The translations under genes and the position numbers were made by a program. From the NCBI GenBank assembly GCA_945889565.1, contig CAMDBZ010000023.1, forward strand, positions 1 through 12,545: a stretch of 12,545 bases of DNA, read 5' to 3'. This DNA is from Thermoflexus hugenholtzii JAD2 (lineage in GTDB: Bacteria > Chloroflexota > Dehalococcoidia > UBA2979). Under the pieces are notes generated by a model. That model saw nothing but the letters and a program-made list of their open reading frames with translations, was not told where the DNA came from and did not search any database. Of the stretch, positions 1-6,226 are shown piece by piece; within the stretch, counting starts at the first letter, position 1; the number at the start of each line of letters is the position of its first letter.

Positions 1-339
1 GTGCGCGCGAAAGATGCCGACGAGGTCCAGCAGCGCGTGCCGCTGCTCCGCCGTGCAGCGCAGCTTCACCAGCGCGAGCTCGCGCATCACCGCGTCCGCG
101 CTGGTCAGCTGCTCCACCCGCACGACGTCGATGAGCTTGTACAGCTGCCGCTGCACCTGGTCGACGATGCCGCCTGCGCCCTCGTCCTCCACGACGATGG
201 TCATGCGCGAGATGCCCGCCTCCTCCGTCGTGCCGACGGCGAGCGAATCGATGTTGAAGCCGCGCCGCCGGAACAGCGACGCGACGCGGTTCAACACGCC
301 CGGCCGGTCCTCGACGAGCGCGACCATGGTGTGCTTCAT
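1..339 (-). CDS. ilvH: Acetolactate synthase small (regulatory) subunit, partial
   Basis: Regulatory subunit of acetohydroxyacid synthase, which binds the IlvB catalytic subunit and confers valine feedback control in valine/isoleucine/leucine synthesis. The reverse strand encodes 113 residues up to the window edge, so the C-terminal third or so of a usual ~160-residue protein is missing. It opens with the family signature MKHTMVALVEDRPGVLNRV, then FRRRGFNIDSLAVGTTE and the TIVVE strand of the N-terminal ACT domain (about residues 3-78). The start ATG (337-339) overlaps the ilvB TGA as ATGA, which implies translational coupling and equal expression. The start is unambiguous because the ACT domain begins directly after it. 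Downstream genes such as ilvC or leuA would be expected beyond position 1 but cannot be seen. Confidence 0.96.
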   Translation of the reverse strand, partial: MKHTMVALVEDRPGVLNRVASLFRRRGFNIDSLAVGTTEEAGISRMTIVVEDEGAGGIVDQVQRQLYKLIDVVRVEQLTSADAVMRELALVKLRCTAEQRHALLDLVGIFRAH

Positions 340-2075
340 CGCGCCACTTCCTGCTGCTCGCGCGGCGCCTCGACGGTCTCCTTGAGCGCGGCGCCCGCCG
401 GCACCATCGGCCAGACGTTGCCCTCGGCCTGCACCTGGAAGTCTAGGATCACCGGCCCCGGGTGCGCGTTCGCCTCGCGGATCGCCGCGTCCACCTGGTC
501 CGGCTCCGTCACGCGCAGCCCCATGATGCCGTACGCCTCCGCCAGCTTCACGAAGTCCGGCTGCGACATCGCCACGCACACGTAGTTGTCCTGGTAGAAC
601 AGCTCTTGCCACTGGCGCACCATGCCGAGGTAGCCGTTGTTCATGATCGCCATCTTCACCGGCAGCTGCTCATCCACCATCGTCGCCAGCTCTTGCAGCG
701 TCATCTGGAAGCCGCCGTCGCCGCAGATCGACCACACCGCTGCGTCCGGCCGCGCCACCTGCGCGCCCAGCGCCGCCGGCACCTCGAAGCCCATCGTGCC
801 CAGCCCACCCGACGTGATCAGCTGGTGCGGATGCGTGAACCGCATGTGCTGCGCCGCCCACATCTGGTGCTGCCCCACGCCCGTCACGATCACCGTGTCG
901 TCCGCGTTCATCGCGGAGATGCGACTCACCACGTGCTGCACGGACAGCTCCGGCCCGCTCGGGATCGCCATCGAGTGCGCGTGCTCCGCGCGCAGGTCGT
1001 CGATCCAGCGCACCCACGGCACGTGCGTGCGTTGCGCGACCGCCGCCGTGAGCGCCGCAAGCGCGAGCTTCGCGTCGCCGAGGATCGGCGCTACCGTCGT
1101 GATGTTCTTGCCGTGCTCCGCCGGGTCGATGTCGATGTGCACCACCTGCGCCGTCGGGTTGAAGTCCGCGAAGCGCCCGAGCGCGCGGTCGTCCATGCGG
1201 TTGCCGATGCCGATCACCACGTCGGCGGTGGAGGCCGCGTGGTTCGCCTCGTACGACCCGTGCATCCCCAGCATCCCGTACGCGAGCGCGTGGTCCGTGG
1301 GGATCGACCCCAGCCCGAGCAGCGTGTTGAGCACTGGGATGCCCGCCTTCTCGGCGAACGCGCGCAGCTCCGCCGACGCGTTGCCGAGGATCACCCCGTG
1401 CCCCGCGATGATGATCGGCCGCTCCGCCGCGTCGATGATCGCCGCCGCCCGCGCGATCTGCGCGGGGTCCGGCTGCGGGCGCGGGTCGTAGCCGCGGATC
1501 ACCACCCGCTCCGGCCACACGAACGCCGCCTCCTCCTGGAACACGTCCTTCGGGATGTCGATGTGCACCGGGCCCGGCCGCCCCGTCGTCGCGATGTACG
1601 CCGCCTCCGCGAACGTGTACGCGAGGTCCTCGGCGCGCATCACGAGGTAGTTGTGCTTCACGATCGGCGTCGTGATGCCCGTGATGTCCGCTTCCTGGAA
1701 GCCGTCCTTGCCGAGCAGGTTGCGTGCGACGTTGCCCGTCACGAACAGCGTGGGCACGGAGTCCATCATCGCGTTGGTGATCGCGGTGACGAGATTCGTC
1801 GCGCCCGGCCCCGACGTCGCCAGCGCGCAGCCGAGCCGCCCCGACGCGCGCGCGTAGCCGTCCGCCGCGTGCCCGCCGCCCTGCTCGTGCCGCACCAGGA
1901 TGTGCCGCACCTCCGGGTGCGCCGGCCACCGGTCGTACAGCGGCAGCACCACCCCGCCCGGGTAGCCGAAGACCACGTCGATGCCGATCTTCTTGAGGCT
2001 CTCGAGCACGATATCGGCGCCGCTCATGCGTTGGCCGGCCCCTGCGGTGGGTGAAGTGGGTGCAGTTGGGCTCAC
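336..2075 (-). CDS. ilvB: Acetolactate synthase (acetohydroxyacid synthase) large subunit
   Basis: ThDP- and FAD-dependent catalytic subunit that condenses two pyruvates (or pyruvate and 2-oxobutyrate), the first common step of valine, leucine and isoleucine synthesis. The 579-residue product shows VFGYPGG (36-41), the catalytic Glu64 in RHEQGGGHAADGYAR, SGPGATN (88-93), the ThDP/Mg motif GDGGFQ (452-457) through MNNGYLGMVRQWQ (478-490), and the conserved Trp489 of the herbicide-site region. Length is normal for the family. I chose the GTG at 2073-2075 because GGAGGAG lies 7 nt upstream (2083-2089). An ATG at 2025-2027 is nearer the conserved core but has no good ribosome site, and the open frame reaches 2183 without one. 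The Pro/Ser/Thr-rich first 16 residues would be a short flexible tail. The ATGA overlap with ilvH marks an operon, and the gene follows a leader-peptide region described separately. Confidence 0.97.
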   Translation of the reverse strand: MSPTAPTSPTAGAGQRMSGADIVLESLKKIGIDVVFGYPGGVVLPLYDRWPAHPEVRHILVRHEQGGGHAADGYARASGRLGCALATSGPGATNLVTAITNAMMDSVPTLFVTGNVARNLLGKDGFQEADITGITTPIVKHNYLVMRAEDLAYTFAEAAYIATTGRPGPVHIDIPKDVFQEEAAFVWPERVVIRGYDPRPQPDPAQIARAAAIIDAAERPIIIAGHGVILGNASAELRAFAEKAGIPVLNTLLGLGSIPTDHALAYGMLGMHGSYEANHAASTADVVIGIGNRMDDRALGRFADFNPTAQVVHIDIDPAEHGKNITTVAPILGDAKLALAALTAAVAQRTHVPWVRWIDDLRAEHAHSMAIPSGPELSVQHVVSRISAMNADDTVIVTGVGQHQMWAAQHMRFTHPHQLITSGGLGTMGFEVPAALGAQVARPDAAVWSICGDGGFQMTLQELATMVDEQLPVKMAIMNNGYLGMVRQWQELFYQDNYVCVAMSQPDFVKLAEAYGIMGLRVTEPDQVDAAIREANAHPGPVILDFQVQAEGNVWPMVPAGAALKETVEAPREQQEVAR

Positions 2076-2082
2076 GGTCGGG

Positions 2083-2089
2083 CTCCTCC
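2083..2089 (-). promoter_or_regulatory. ilvB ribosome binding site (decides a GTG start)
   Basis: GGAGGAG on the minus strand, 7 nt before the GTG at 2075. It is the best Shine-Dalgarno match in the ilvB region and is the reason for preferring GTG over the ATG at 2027. Its GAGGAG core is complementary to two CTC-CTC codon pairs in the upstream leader peptide (2248-2253 and 2257-2262). Confidence 0.8.
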
Positions 2090-2172
2090 GAGCTGGGGCG
2101 GGCGCTGGGCTCGCCGGGTACGTCGTTGTTCGGGAACGTGATAGCTGGAACTGCCGGATGGCAGACAGGTGG

Positions 2173-2191
2173 CGGCCCGACACGCGGGCCG
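2173..2191 (-). terminator. G/C-rich hairpin in the ilvB leader RNA (possible attenuator stem)
   Basis: The minus-strand RNA can form a perfect 7-bp stem, CGGCCCG paired with CGGGCCG around a 5-nt loop, about 100 nt before the ilvB start. No U-run follows, so classical intrinsic termination is uncertain, although U-poor terminators are plausible at this GC. The 5' arm GGCCCGC (2184-2190) could instead pair with GCGGGCC (2265-2271) inside the leader peptide gene, giving a possible switch. Confidence 0.4.
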
Positions 2192-2194
2192 TTC

Positions 2195-2236
2195 GGCGAC
2201 GACCGCGCCATGGAAGCCCACGGCGCGCCCGTCGCC
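2195..2236 (-). promoter_or_regulatory. Long stem-loop starting at the leader-peptide stop codon
   Basis: The arms 2222-2236 and 2195-2209 pair over 15 positions with one G-U wobble and one G-G mismatch, around a 12-nt loop. This is the strongest stem I see in the ilvB untranslated region. Its first base is the last base of the leader TAG, so a ribosome terminating there would cover the 5' arm, while a ribosome stalled at the preceding Leu codons would leave it free. That geometry fits an attenuation element. Whether it acts as terminator, antiterminator or pause hairpin cannot be told without folding or experiment. Confidence 0.55.
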
Positions 2237-2346
2237 TAGCTAAGTACGAGGAGGGTGAGGAGGCGGCCCGCCGCGCAAGCGGGGGCCAGGAGGCCGCGCG
2301 GGGCTGCCTCGGAGGGGGTGCGGCTGCTCGTTGAGGAAGCTCGCAT
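2236..2346 (-). CDS. ilv operon leader peptide (Leu/Val-rich attenuator peptide)
   Basis: A 36-codon minus-strand ORF between the promoter and ilvB. It starts MRASSTSSRT and ends GRLLTLLVLS before TAG, so six of its last eight residues are Leu or Val (five Leu, one Val) with one Thr. The run is encoded CTC CTC ACC CTC CTC GTA CTT (2242-2262); GTA and CTT are unusual codons in a genome this GC-rich. A branched-chain-codon run just before a strong hairpin and an acetohydroxyacid synthase gene matches ribosome-mediated attenuation as known for enterobacterial ilv operons and corynebacterial ilvBNC. The ATG is only 9 nt from the predicted -10 box with no Shine-Dalgarno sequence, so initiation would be leaderless or nearly so. 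No protein function is expected beyond sensing. The alternative is a chance Leu-rich ORF. Confidence 0.72.
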   Translation of the reverse strand: MRASSTSSRTPSEAAPRGLLAPACAAGRLLTLLVLS

Positions 2347-2355
2347 CGTCGTCGA

Positions 2356-2385
2356 AGTATTGGGCACGGCCGGACCGCACGTCAA
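2356..2385 (-). promoter_or_regulatory. Predicted sigma-70-type promoter of the ilvBH operon
   Basis: Minus strand: -35 TTGACG (2380-2385, 5/6 to consensus), an 18-nt spacer, and -10 AATACT (2356-2361, 4/6). Transcription would begin near 2349-2350, almost at the leader-peptide ATG at 2346. It lies in the gap between the zinc-ribbon gene stop (2445) and ilvB, where a promoter is needed. Confidence 0.55.
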
Positions 2386-2444
2386 CCCAAAGGCGTCCAC
2401 ACTCGCGCGGCTCTTCCGGTGCGCCTGCGCCCGCAAGTGCGCCG

Positions 2445-2690
2445 TCAGAAGACCATCCGAACCAGGACCCCGGCGGAAGCCATCACCACGCTCGCCCCGA
2501 GCACGAGGGCCGCGCTGCATGATCGACAACCGACCAGCGTCAGCCAGCCAGCTGTCTCAAGAGCCTCCTCGAATGGCGCCTCCGGTTCCGCGACGTCGCG
2601 GCCCGGAATCGGCACACCGCAGTATCGACACGCGCGGGACGTGGGACCTAACTCCTCGCCGCAGGCGCGACACCGTGGTGCCTCGCTCAC
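2445..2690 (-). CDS. Small zinc-ribbon protein with one membrane segment
   Basis: An 81-residue product. The N-terminus carries two CxxC knuckles, C7-x2-C10 and C21-x2-C24 (RCRACGEELG...RACRYCGVP), typical of a zinc-ribbon that binds one Zn. An acidic linker (about 32-46) follows, then a hydrophobic segment (about 50-78) that is probably a membrane anchor and contains two more Cys. The GTG start (2688-2690) overlaps the stop of the DUF3179 gene as GTGA, so it is almost certainly co-translated with it. The gene contains a TTA codon and is less GC-rich than its neighbours. I do not recognise a named family. It could be a membrane-tethered accessory factor for the upstream lipoprotein, but that is inferred only from the overlap. 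Confidence 0.8.
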   Translation of the reverse strand: MSEAPRCRACGEELGPTSRACRYCGVPIPGRDVAEPEAPFEEALETAGWLTLVGCRSCSAALVLGASVVMASAGVLVRMVF

Positions 2691-4201
2691 TCCAGCACCG
2701 TCGACTGGGGGTGCAGCCCCCACCACGCGAACCAGTACGCCTGCAGCCGCGGCAGCGCCGGCAGCTCGCCGCCGTGCACCGTGTGCACCAGCGCGTGCTC
2801 GCGCATCGCCCAGTGCTCGCCGCCCTCGTCGATGGCGAAGAAGTCGCGCCCCGAGCCCTCGACGCCGGTGAAGCGCAGCGCGCCGATGTCGTACGCCGCC
2901 GCCGCGAGGCCCGCGCCCTCGTTCAGCACCAGCACACCGCGGCCGCCCAGCTGCTCCTGCACCATCCGCCGCCGCGCGAGCAGGGCGAGCGGGTACGCGC
3001 GCGCCTCGCTGCCGGCGAGCACGCCGAGCACCGGCTCCTTGCCCGGGGGCGCGTTGCCGGCGAGCGCACCGCCGGGGAGTGCGCTGAAGCGCGGCTCGCG
3101 CGTCGCGAGCTCGTCCCGCACCGCCGCGCCCGAGGCGTAGTCGCGCACCACGCCGGTATCGAGCGTCAGCACGGTGGTCTCCGGGTGCCGCGCGGCCCAG
3201 TCCGCCCATGTGGTGACGAAGACCGGGACGCGCGCCTTGAGCGGGGCGGACGCCTCCGCGCCGGGCGCCACGCGCGCGCCGCTGAGCGCGTCCCAGAGCG
3301 CGAGCGACCCTTCTTCGAACAGCAGCGAGCGGCCGTCGAGGGCGAGCCCGGCTGTCCCGGCGCGCGGCCGCTCGCTGCTGTTCGCCGGGTAGCCGTACAC
3401 CGCCGCGCCGCCGCACGGGAGGCAGTGCGCGAGCACGATCGGCGTTGCGCCGAGCGTGTCGTGCACGACGCCGTGCCACGCGACGATGCGCTCCGGGTAG
3501 GCGCGCGCCTCCTCGCCGACGACGACGCCGTACACCACGTCGCCATCGGCGAGGTACCGCTGCCGCTCGCGCTCGACGTGCGGGGGGTCGGTGAGCGGCC
3601 GCGACGCATTGGGCTGTACGCCGGTCCAGACGAGGCGCCCGAGCAGCGCCGCGTCCGCCTCGGCGGCGTCGAGCCGCGCGAGGAGTTGCGCGAACGTCGG
3701 CGCCTGCTCGGGCGTTGAGGTCAGCGCGAGCAGCGCGGCCTTCCACGCCGCGTAGCCGGGCGGCGTGCCCGCGCGCCAGCGCGTCGCGGCGAACGTGGAC
3801 CACGCGCGTGCGTCCGGCAGGGCCTCGCCTGTGAGCCGCGTCAGCGCCGCGAGCACGTCGGCGCGCCAGCCGACGTCGACCCACAGCAGGTCGACGAGCG
3901 GCCAGATCGCGCGCGCGTCGCCTGCCCGTCCGAGTGCGCCGATCGCGTCGAGCCCGCCGGCGTTCGGCGGCAGGCACGTGCGTGCGTGCGCCGGCTCGTC
4001 GAGCCAGCACACCGCGCGTTGCAGCAGCGCTCGCAGCTCGGCGTCGGGCAGCGGCGAGCTTGCCGCGCCGCTGCGCGTGGCCGCCGCCGTGCTCGCGTCG
4101 GGCGTCGACGTTGGCGCGGGCGCGGTGCGCGCCACGCACGCGCTCGCGAGCAGCGCGCACGCGACGAGCAACGCTCGCGCCGACGATCGTTGGATGTTCA
4201 C
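2687..4201 (-). CDS. DUF3179 domain-containing lipoprotein
   Basis: A 504-residue protein of unknown biochemical role. Residues 1-22 look like a lipoprotein signal: a basic start (QRSSAR), a hydrophobic core (ALLVACALLAS) and Cys22 as the probable lipidated residue; Cys15 is a weaker alternative. A helical, perhaps HEAT-like stretch (about 52-195) precedes the DUF3179 domain (about 205-500). The domain shows the paired family motif GEEARAYPERIVAWHGVVHD (229-248) and its second copy GSEARAYPLALLARRRMV (397-414), plus HCLPCGG (259-265), where family members usually have a CPLCG-like motif. The GTG at 4199-4201 sits at the start of the signal peptide. An upstream ATG (4297) would translate through a palindromic intergenic repeat and is unlikely. 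It is followed by the zinc-ribbon gene with a GTGA overlap. The product is expected to sit outside the membrane. Confidence 0.88.
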   Translation of the reverse strand: MNIQRSSARALLVACALLASACVARTAPAPTSTPDASTAAATRSGAASSPLPDAELRALLQRAVCWLDEPAHARTCLPPNAGGLDAIGALGRAGDARAIWPLVDLLWVDVGWRADVLAALTRLTGEALPDARAWSTFAATRWRAGTPPGYAAWKAALLALTSTPEQAPTFAQLLARLDAAEADAALLGRLVWTGVQPNASRPLTDPPHVERERQRYLADGDVVYGVVVGEEARAYPERIVAWHGVVHDTLGATPIVLAHCLPCGGAAVYGYPANSSERPRAGTAGLALDGRSLLFEEGSLALWDALSGARVAPGAEASAPLKARVPVFVTTWADWAARHPETTVLTLDTGVVRDYASGAAVRDELATREPRFSALPGGALAGNAPPGKEPVLGVLAGSEARAYPLALLARRRMVQEQLGGRGVLVLNEGAGLAAAAYDIGALRFTGVEGSGRDFFAIDEGGEHWAMREHALVHTVHGGELPALPRLQAYWFAWWGLHPQSTVLE

Positions 4202-4240
4202 TCGTCCATGTTCGCGCGTGCGCGCTCGACGCGGGGGACC

Positions 4241-4285
4241 CTCACCCCCCAGCCCCCTCTCCCCGCACGCGGGGCGAGGGGGAGC
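4241..4285. repeat. Palindromic G/C-rich intergenic element (REP-like)
   Basis: The segment starts with CTCACCCCCC and contains a hairpin with arms 4253-4266 and 4269-4282: 14 positions, one mismatch, 2-nt loop. Blocks of this composition (CTCACCCCC.., CCCTCTCCCC, GGCGAGGGGGAG) recur between genes in many bacterial genomes, so I read it as a REP/MITE-like dispersed element. It lies between the flavoprotein gene end (4351) and the DUF3179 start (4201). On the minus strand it could also act as a terminator for the former. Confidence 0.6.
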
Positions 4286-4335
4286 GGAACGTCGCATGGT
4301 GAAGCACTGCGGCTGCGTCGAAGCCGGAGCCGCCC

Positions 4336-4350
4336 GTCACGGCGAGTGAC
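4336..4350. repeat. GTCAC-type repeat, copy A, directly after a stop codon
   Basis: GTCACGGCGAGTGAC is an inverted repeat (GTCAC/GTGAC, 5-nt loop) touching the TAG of the flavoprotein gene. Nearly the same block follows ilvE at 7313-7349. Similarity continues outward from the gene: both copies have a GCCCGTCAC junction and a GGCC/GGAGCC-rich flank. Confidence 0.6.
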
Positions 4351-5556
4351 CTAGCGCGCGCCGTAGCGTCGGCGTGAGACGTGGCGCGCGACGCGGGCGA
4401 GCGGCGCCAGCGTCGACGCGATCGGGCCGGTGCGCCGCGTGATCCGCTCGTACGTCGTCTCGCCGCGCACCAGCGCCACCGCCGCGCCCCACACGCGCCG
4501 CGAGCGCATGAGCGCGAACGCGAACGGCTCCGGGCACGCGTGGAACACCTCCATCAGCGCGCGCGAGGTCGCCAGCTCCGGCCCCAGCTCGCGCGTGAGC
4601 GCCAGCTGGTAGCCCGCGAGGTCGGGCGTCGTGCCCGCGAGGTAGTCGTCGACGGCCGGCGCGACGGCGATGCCGGAGGCGATCGCCGCGTAGATGCCCT
4701 CGCCCGAGAGCGGATCGACGAGCGCCGCCGCGTCGCCGACGAGCGCCGCGCCGTCCGCCGCCACCGTCATGCCCGGCACCTGCAGCGGCAGGTGATGCCC
4801 GCGCAGCCCTACGAGCGCCGCCGGGTCGAACCCCTGCGCGCGGCAGTACGCGTCGAGCGCCGGCCGCAGCTGCGCGCCCGCTGCCGCCTGCCACCCGCCG
4901 ACACCGATGTTGATGTGGTCCGCCTTCGGGAAGAGCCACGCGTAGCCGCCCGGCAGGTCGGCGAGCGACAGCGCGACGCGTCCGCGCAGCCACTCGGGCA
5001 CGCCGTCCGGGCACGGCAGCAGCGCTTCGAGCGCCACTGCGCGCTCCGCGGGGTGCGAGAAGCCAAGCTGCGTCGCGACGACGCCGTTCGCGCCGTCCGC
5101 GCCGACGACCGTGCGCGCGTGCAGCACGTCCTCGACACCGCCGCCGGAGCGCGGCGCGACGCGCAGCTCGTACGTGCCGTCGCGCAGCTGCACGGCGGAG
5201 CGCACGTGCTGCCCGTCGCGGAACTCGACGCCCGCCGCCTGCGCCTGCTCGACGAGGTACGCGTCGAGCCGCGAGCGCTGCGTCAGGTACGTCAGCACGC
5301 GCCCCGCGTCGCGCACCGTCGAGCGCCCCGCGCGGTCCTGCAGCACCGCCCCCGTGACGACCTGCTCGACGACCGGCGAGAGGTCGAACGGCAGCAGCGC
5401 GGCGCAGCGCACGGTGACGCCGCCCCCGCACGGCTTGTCCCGCGGGAACCGCGCCCGGTCGAGCAGCACGACGTCGACGCCGCGCGCGGCGAGCTCGCGC
5501 GCTGCGGTGGAGCCGGCGGGGCCCGCGCCAACGACGATGGTGTCAGTGGGGGGCAT
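4351..5556 (-). CDS. Geranylgeranyl reductase family FAD-dependent oxidoreductase
   Basis: A 401-residue flavoprotein of the p-hydroxybenzoate-hydroxylase fold, in the family that saturates isoprenoid double bonds (geranylgeranyl groups of lipids, quinones or chlorophyll). Visible motifs are the N-terminal Rossmann GAGPAG (10-15) with an acidic strand end LLDR (31-34), the family signature ARFPRDKPCGGG (35-46), the second FAD motif GADGANG (152-158), YAWLFPKADHINIGVG (205-220) and GDAAALVDPLSGEGI (274-288). Length matches the family. The ATG at 5554-5556 sits just before the first beta strand and lacks an obvious Shine-Dalgarno sequence; an in-frame ATG 20 codons upstream is possible. The true substrate cannot be read from sequence: membrane lipid, menaquinone side chain and carotenoid are all possible. 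It is divergent from the gene at 5663. Confidence 0.88.
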   Translation of the reverse strand: MPPTDTIVVGAGPAGSTAARELAARGVDVVLLDRARFPRDKPCGGGVTVRCAALLPFDLSPVVEQVVTGAVLQDRAGRSTVRDAGRVLTYLTQRSRLDAYLVEQAQAAGVEFRDGQHVRSAVQLRDGTYELRVAPRSGGGVEDVLHARTVVGADGANGVVATQLGFSHPAERAVALEALLPCPDGVPEWLRGRVALSLADLPGGYAWLFPKADHINIGVGGWQAAAGAQLRPALDAYCRAQGFDPAALVGLRGHHLPLQVPGMTVAADGAALVGDAAALVDPLSGEGIYAAIASGIAVAPAVDDYLAGTTPDLAGYQLALTRELGPELATSRALMEVFHACPEPFAFALMRSRRVWGAAVALVRGETTYERITRRTGPIASTLAPLARVARHVSRRRYGAR

Positions 5557-5649
5557 GGGTGAGGATGGTACGGCCGGAGAGCACCTTCGCTCGATGTGCG
5601 GGGCCGCGCGCATCGATGAGAGGATCGGCCGACCCGGCGGCACGTGCGC

Positions 5650-5656
5650 GGAGGAG
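5650..5656 (+). promoter_or_regulatory. Ribosome binding site of the 5663 gene
   Basis: GGAGGAG 6 nt before the ATG at 5663. It fixes the start within an open frame that extends upstream to 5111 through the antisense of the flavoprotein gene. Confidence 0.75.
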
Positions 5657-5662
5657 CCGTGG

Positions 5663-6199
5663 ATGAACTACTTGGAGGCGAGGCGTGGTGAGCAGCTATT
5701 CAGGCGGTATCGCACCCTTGCAGTCGACTATTACGCCGCGTCGGATGATCCCAACGAGAAAGCAGAGCTTCGGCAGCGGCTCGATGAGCTGTATCCGGCG
5801 GCGGTAGCACTGGCTCAGCAGATCGACGCGGAGGTGAGGTACGGATTCCCGGCGAACTCGTCGATGGGGGGTGTCGCTGGGAACTCCCTGATGATTACAG
5901 AAGAGCAGTACTTCGTTGCCGACGACAGCCGCCTCAGCGCGATCGATAGGTGCATTGGGGGATATGCGTTCCGACGCGCAGCTGCGAAGCGCCGTCTCCT
6001 GTCCCTGTGGTATTGGCCGATTGATCTGACTGGGTTAGTACTCAGGGTTCCCTTCCTCGTTCTGCGGGCGGCGGGGCTTCCCAGCGCGTACGAACAGACT
6101 GTCTGGGCTCAGGGCTTCAAGGTTCTTGTGTTTCTCGCGATGACCGTCATTGCGACGAAGTTAGGGATTGAAGCTGTGTCGCCGGACAAGCTCAGGTAG
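5663..6199 (+). CDS. Hypothetical membrane-associated protein, atypical base composition
   Basis: A 178-residue protein I do not recognise. The first ~60 residues are charged and probably helical (residues 30-58 look like an amphipathic helix). A Gly/Ser-rich central stretch (61-76, FPANSSMGG) follows, and then two hydrophobic segments (about 112-138 and 152-170) that would be membrane spans or a hairpin. There is no N-terminal signal, so the long N-terminal part is probably cytoplasmic. Sampled 60-base blocks average about 57% GC (50-62%) against roughly 70-75% around it, and it uses TTA twice along with AGG and GGA codons that are rare in the neighbours. That points to recent acquisition or an expression-limited gene. 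It is divergent from the flavoprotein gene and convergent with the PH-like gene (27-nt gap), so it forms its own transcript. Confidence 0.82.
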   Translation: MNYLEARRGEQLFRRYRTLAVDYYAASDDPNEKAELRQRLDELYPAAVALAQQIDAEVRYGFPANSSMGGVAGNSLMITEEQYFVADDSRLSAIDRCIGGYAFRRAAAKRRLLSLWYWPIDLTGLVLRVPFLVLRAAGLPSAYEQTVWAQGFKVLVFLAMTVIATKLGIEAVSPDKLR

Positions 6200-6226
6200 G
6201 TCCTGCGCAGCGGTCTACCTCAACCC

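Noticed and set aside
462..2054. Long plus-strand open frames opposite ilvB
   Set aside because: Arg/His-rich translations with no family motifs, antisense to a clearly real ilvB. Typical shadows in very GC-rich DNA.
2028..2183. Extending ilvB upstream to the ATG at 2183
   Set aside because: It would add a 36-residue low-complexity tail, read through the leader RNA hairpin region and lack a ribosome site. The GTG at 2075 has GGAGGAG at good spacing.
2401..2444. Possible terminator after the zinc-ribbon gene
   Set aside because: The GTGCGCC copies here are direct repeats, not inverted, and the only palindrome has a 2-nt loop with a 4-bp stem.
2691..4160. 571-residue frame ending in the zinc-ribbon protein
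   Set aside because: The part upstream of 2690 is an out-of-frame Arg/Ala-rich shadow of the DUF3179 gene. Only the last 81 codons have real protein character.
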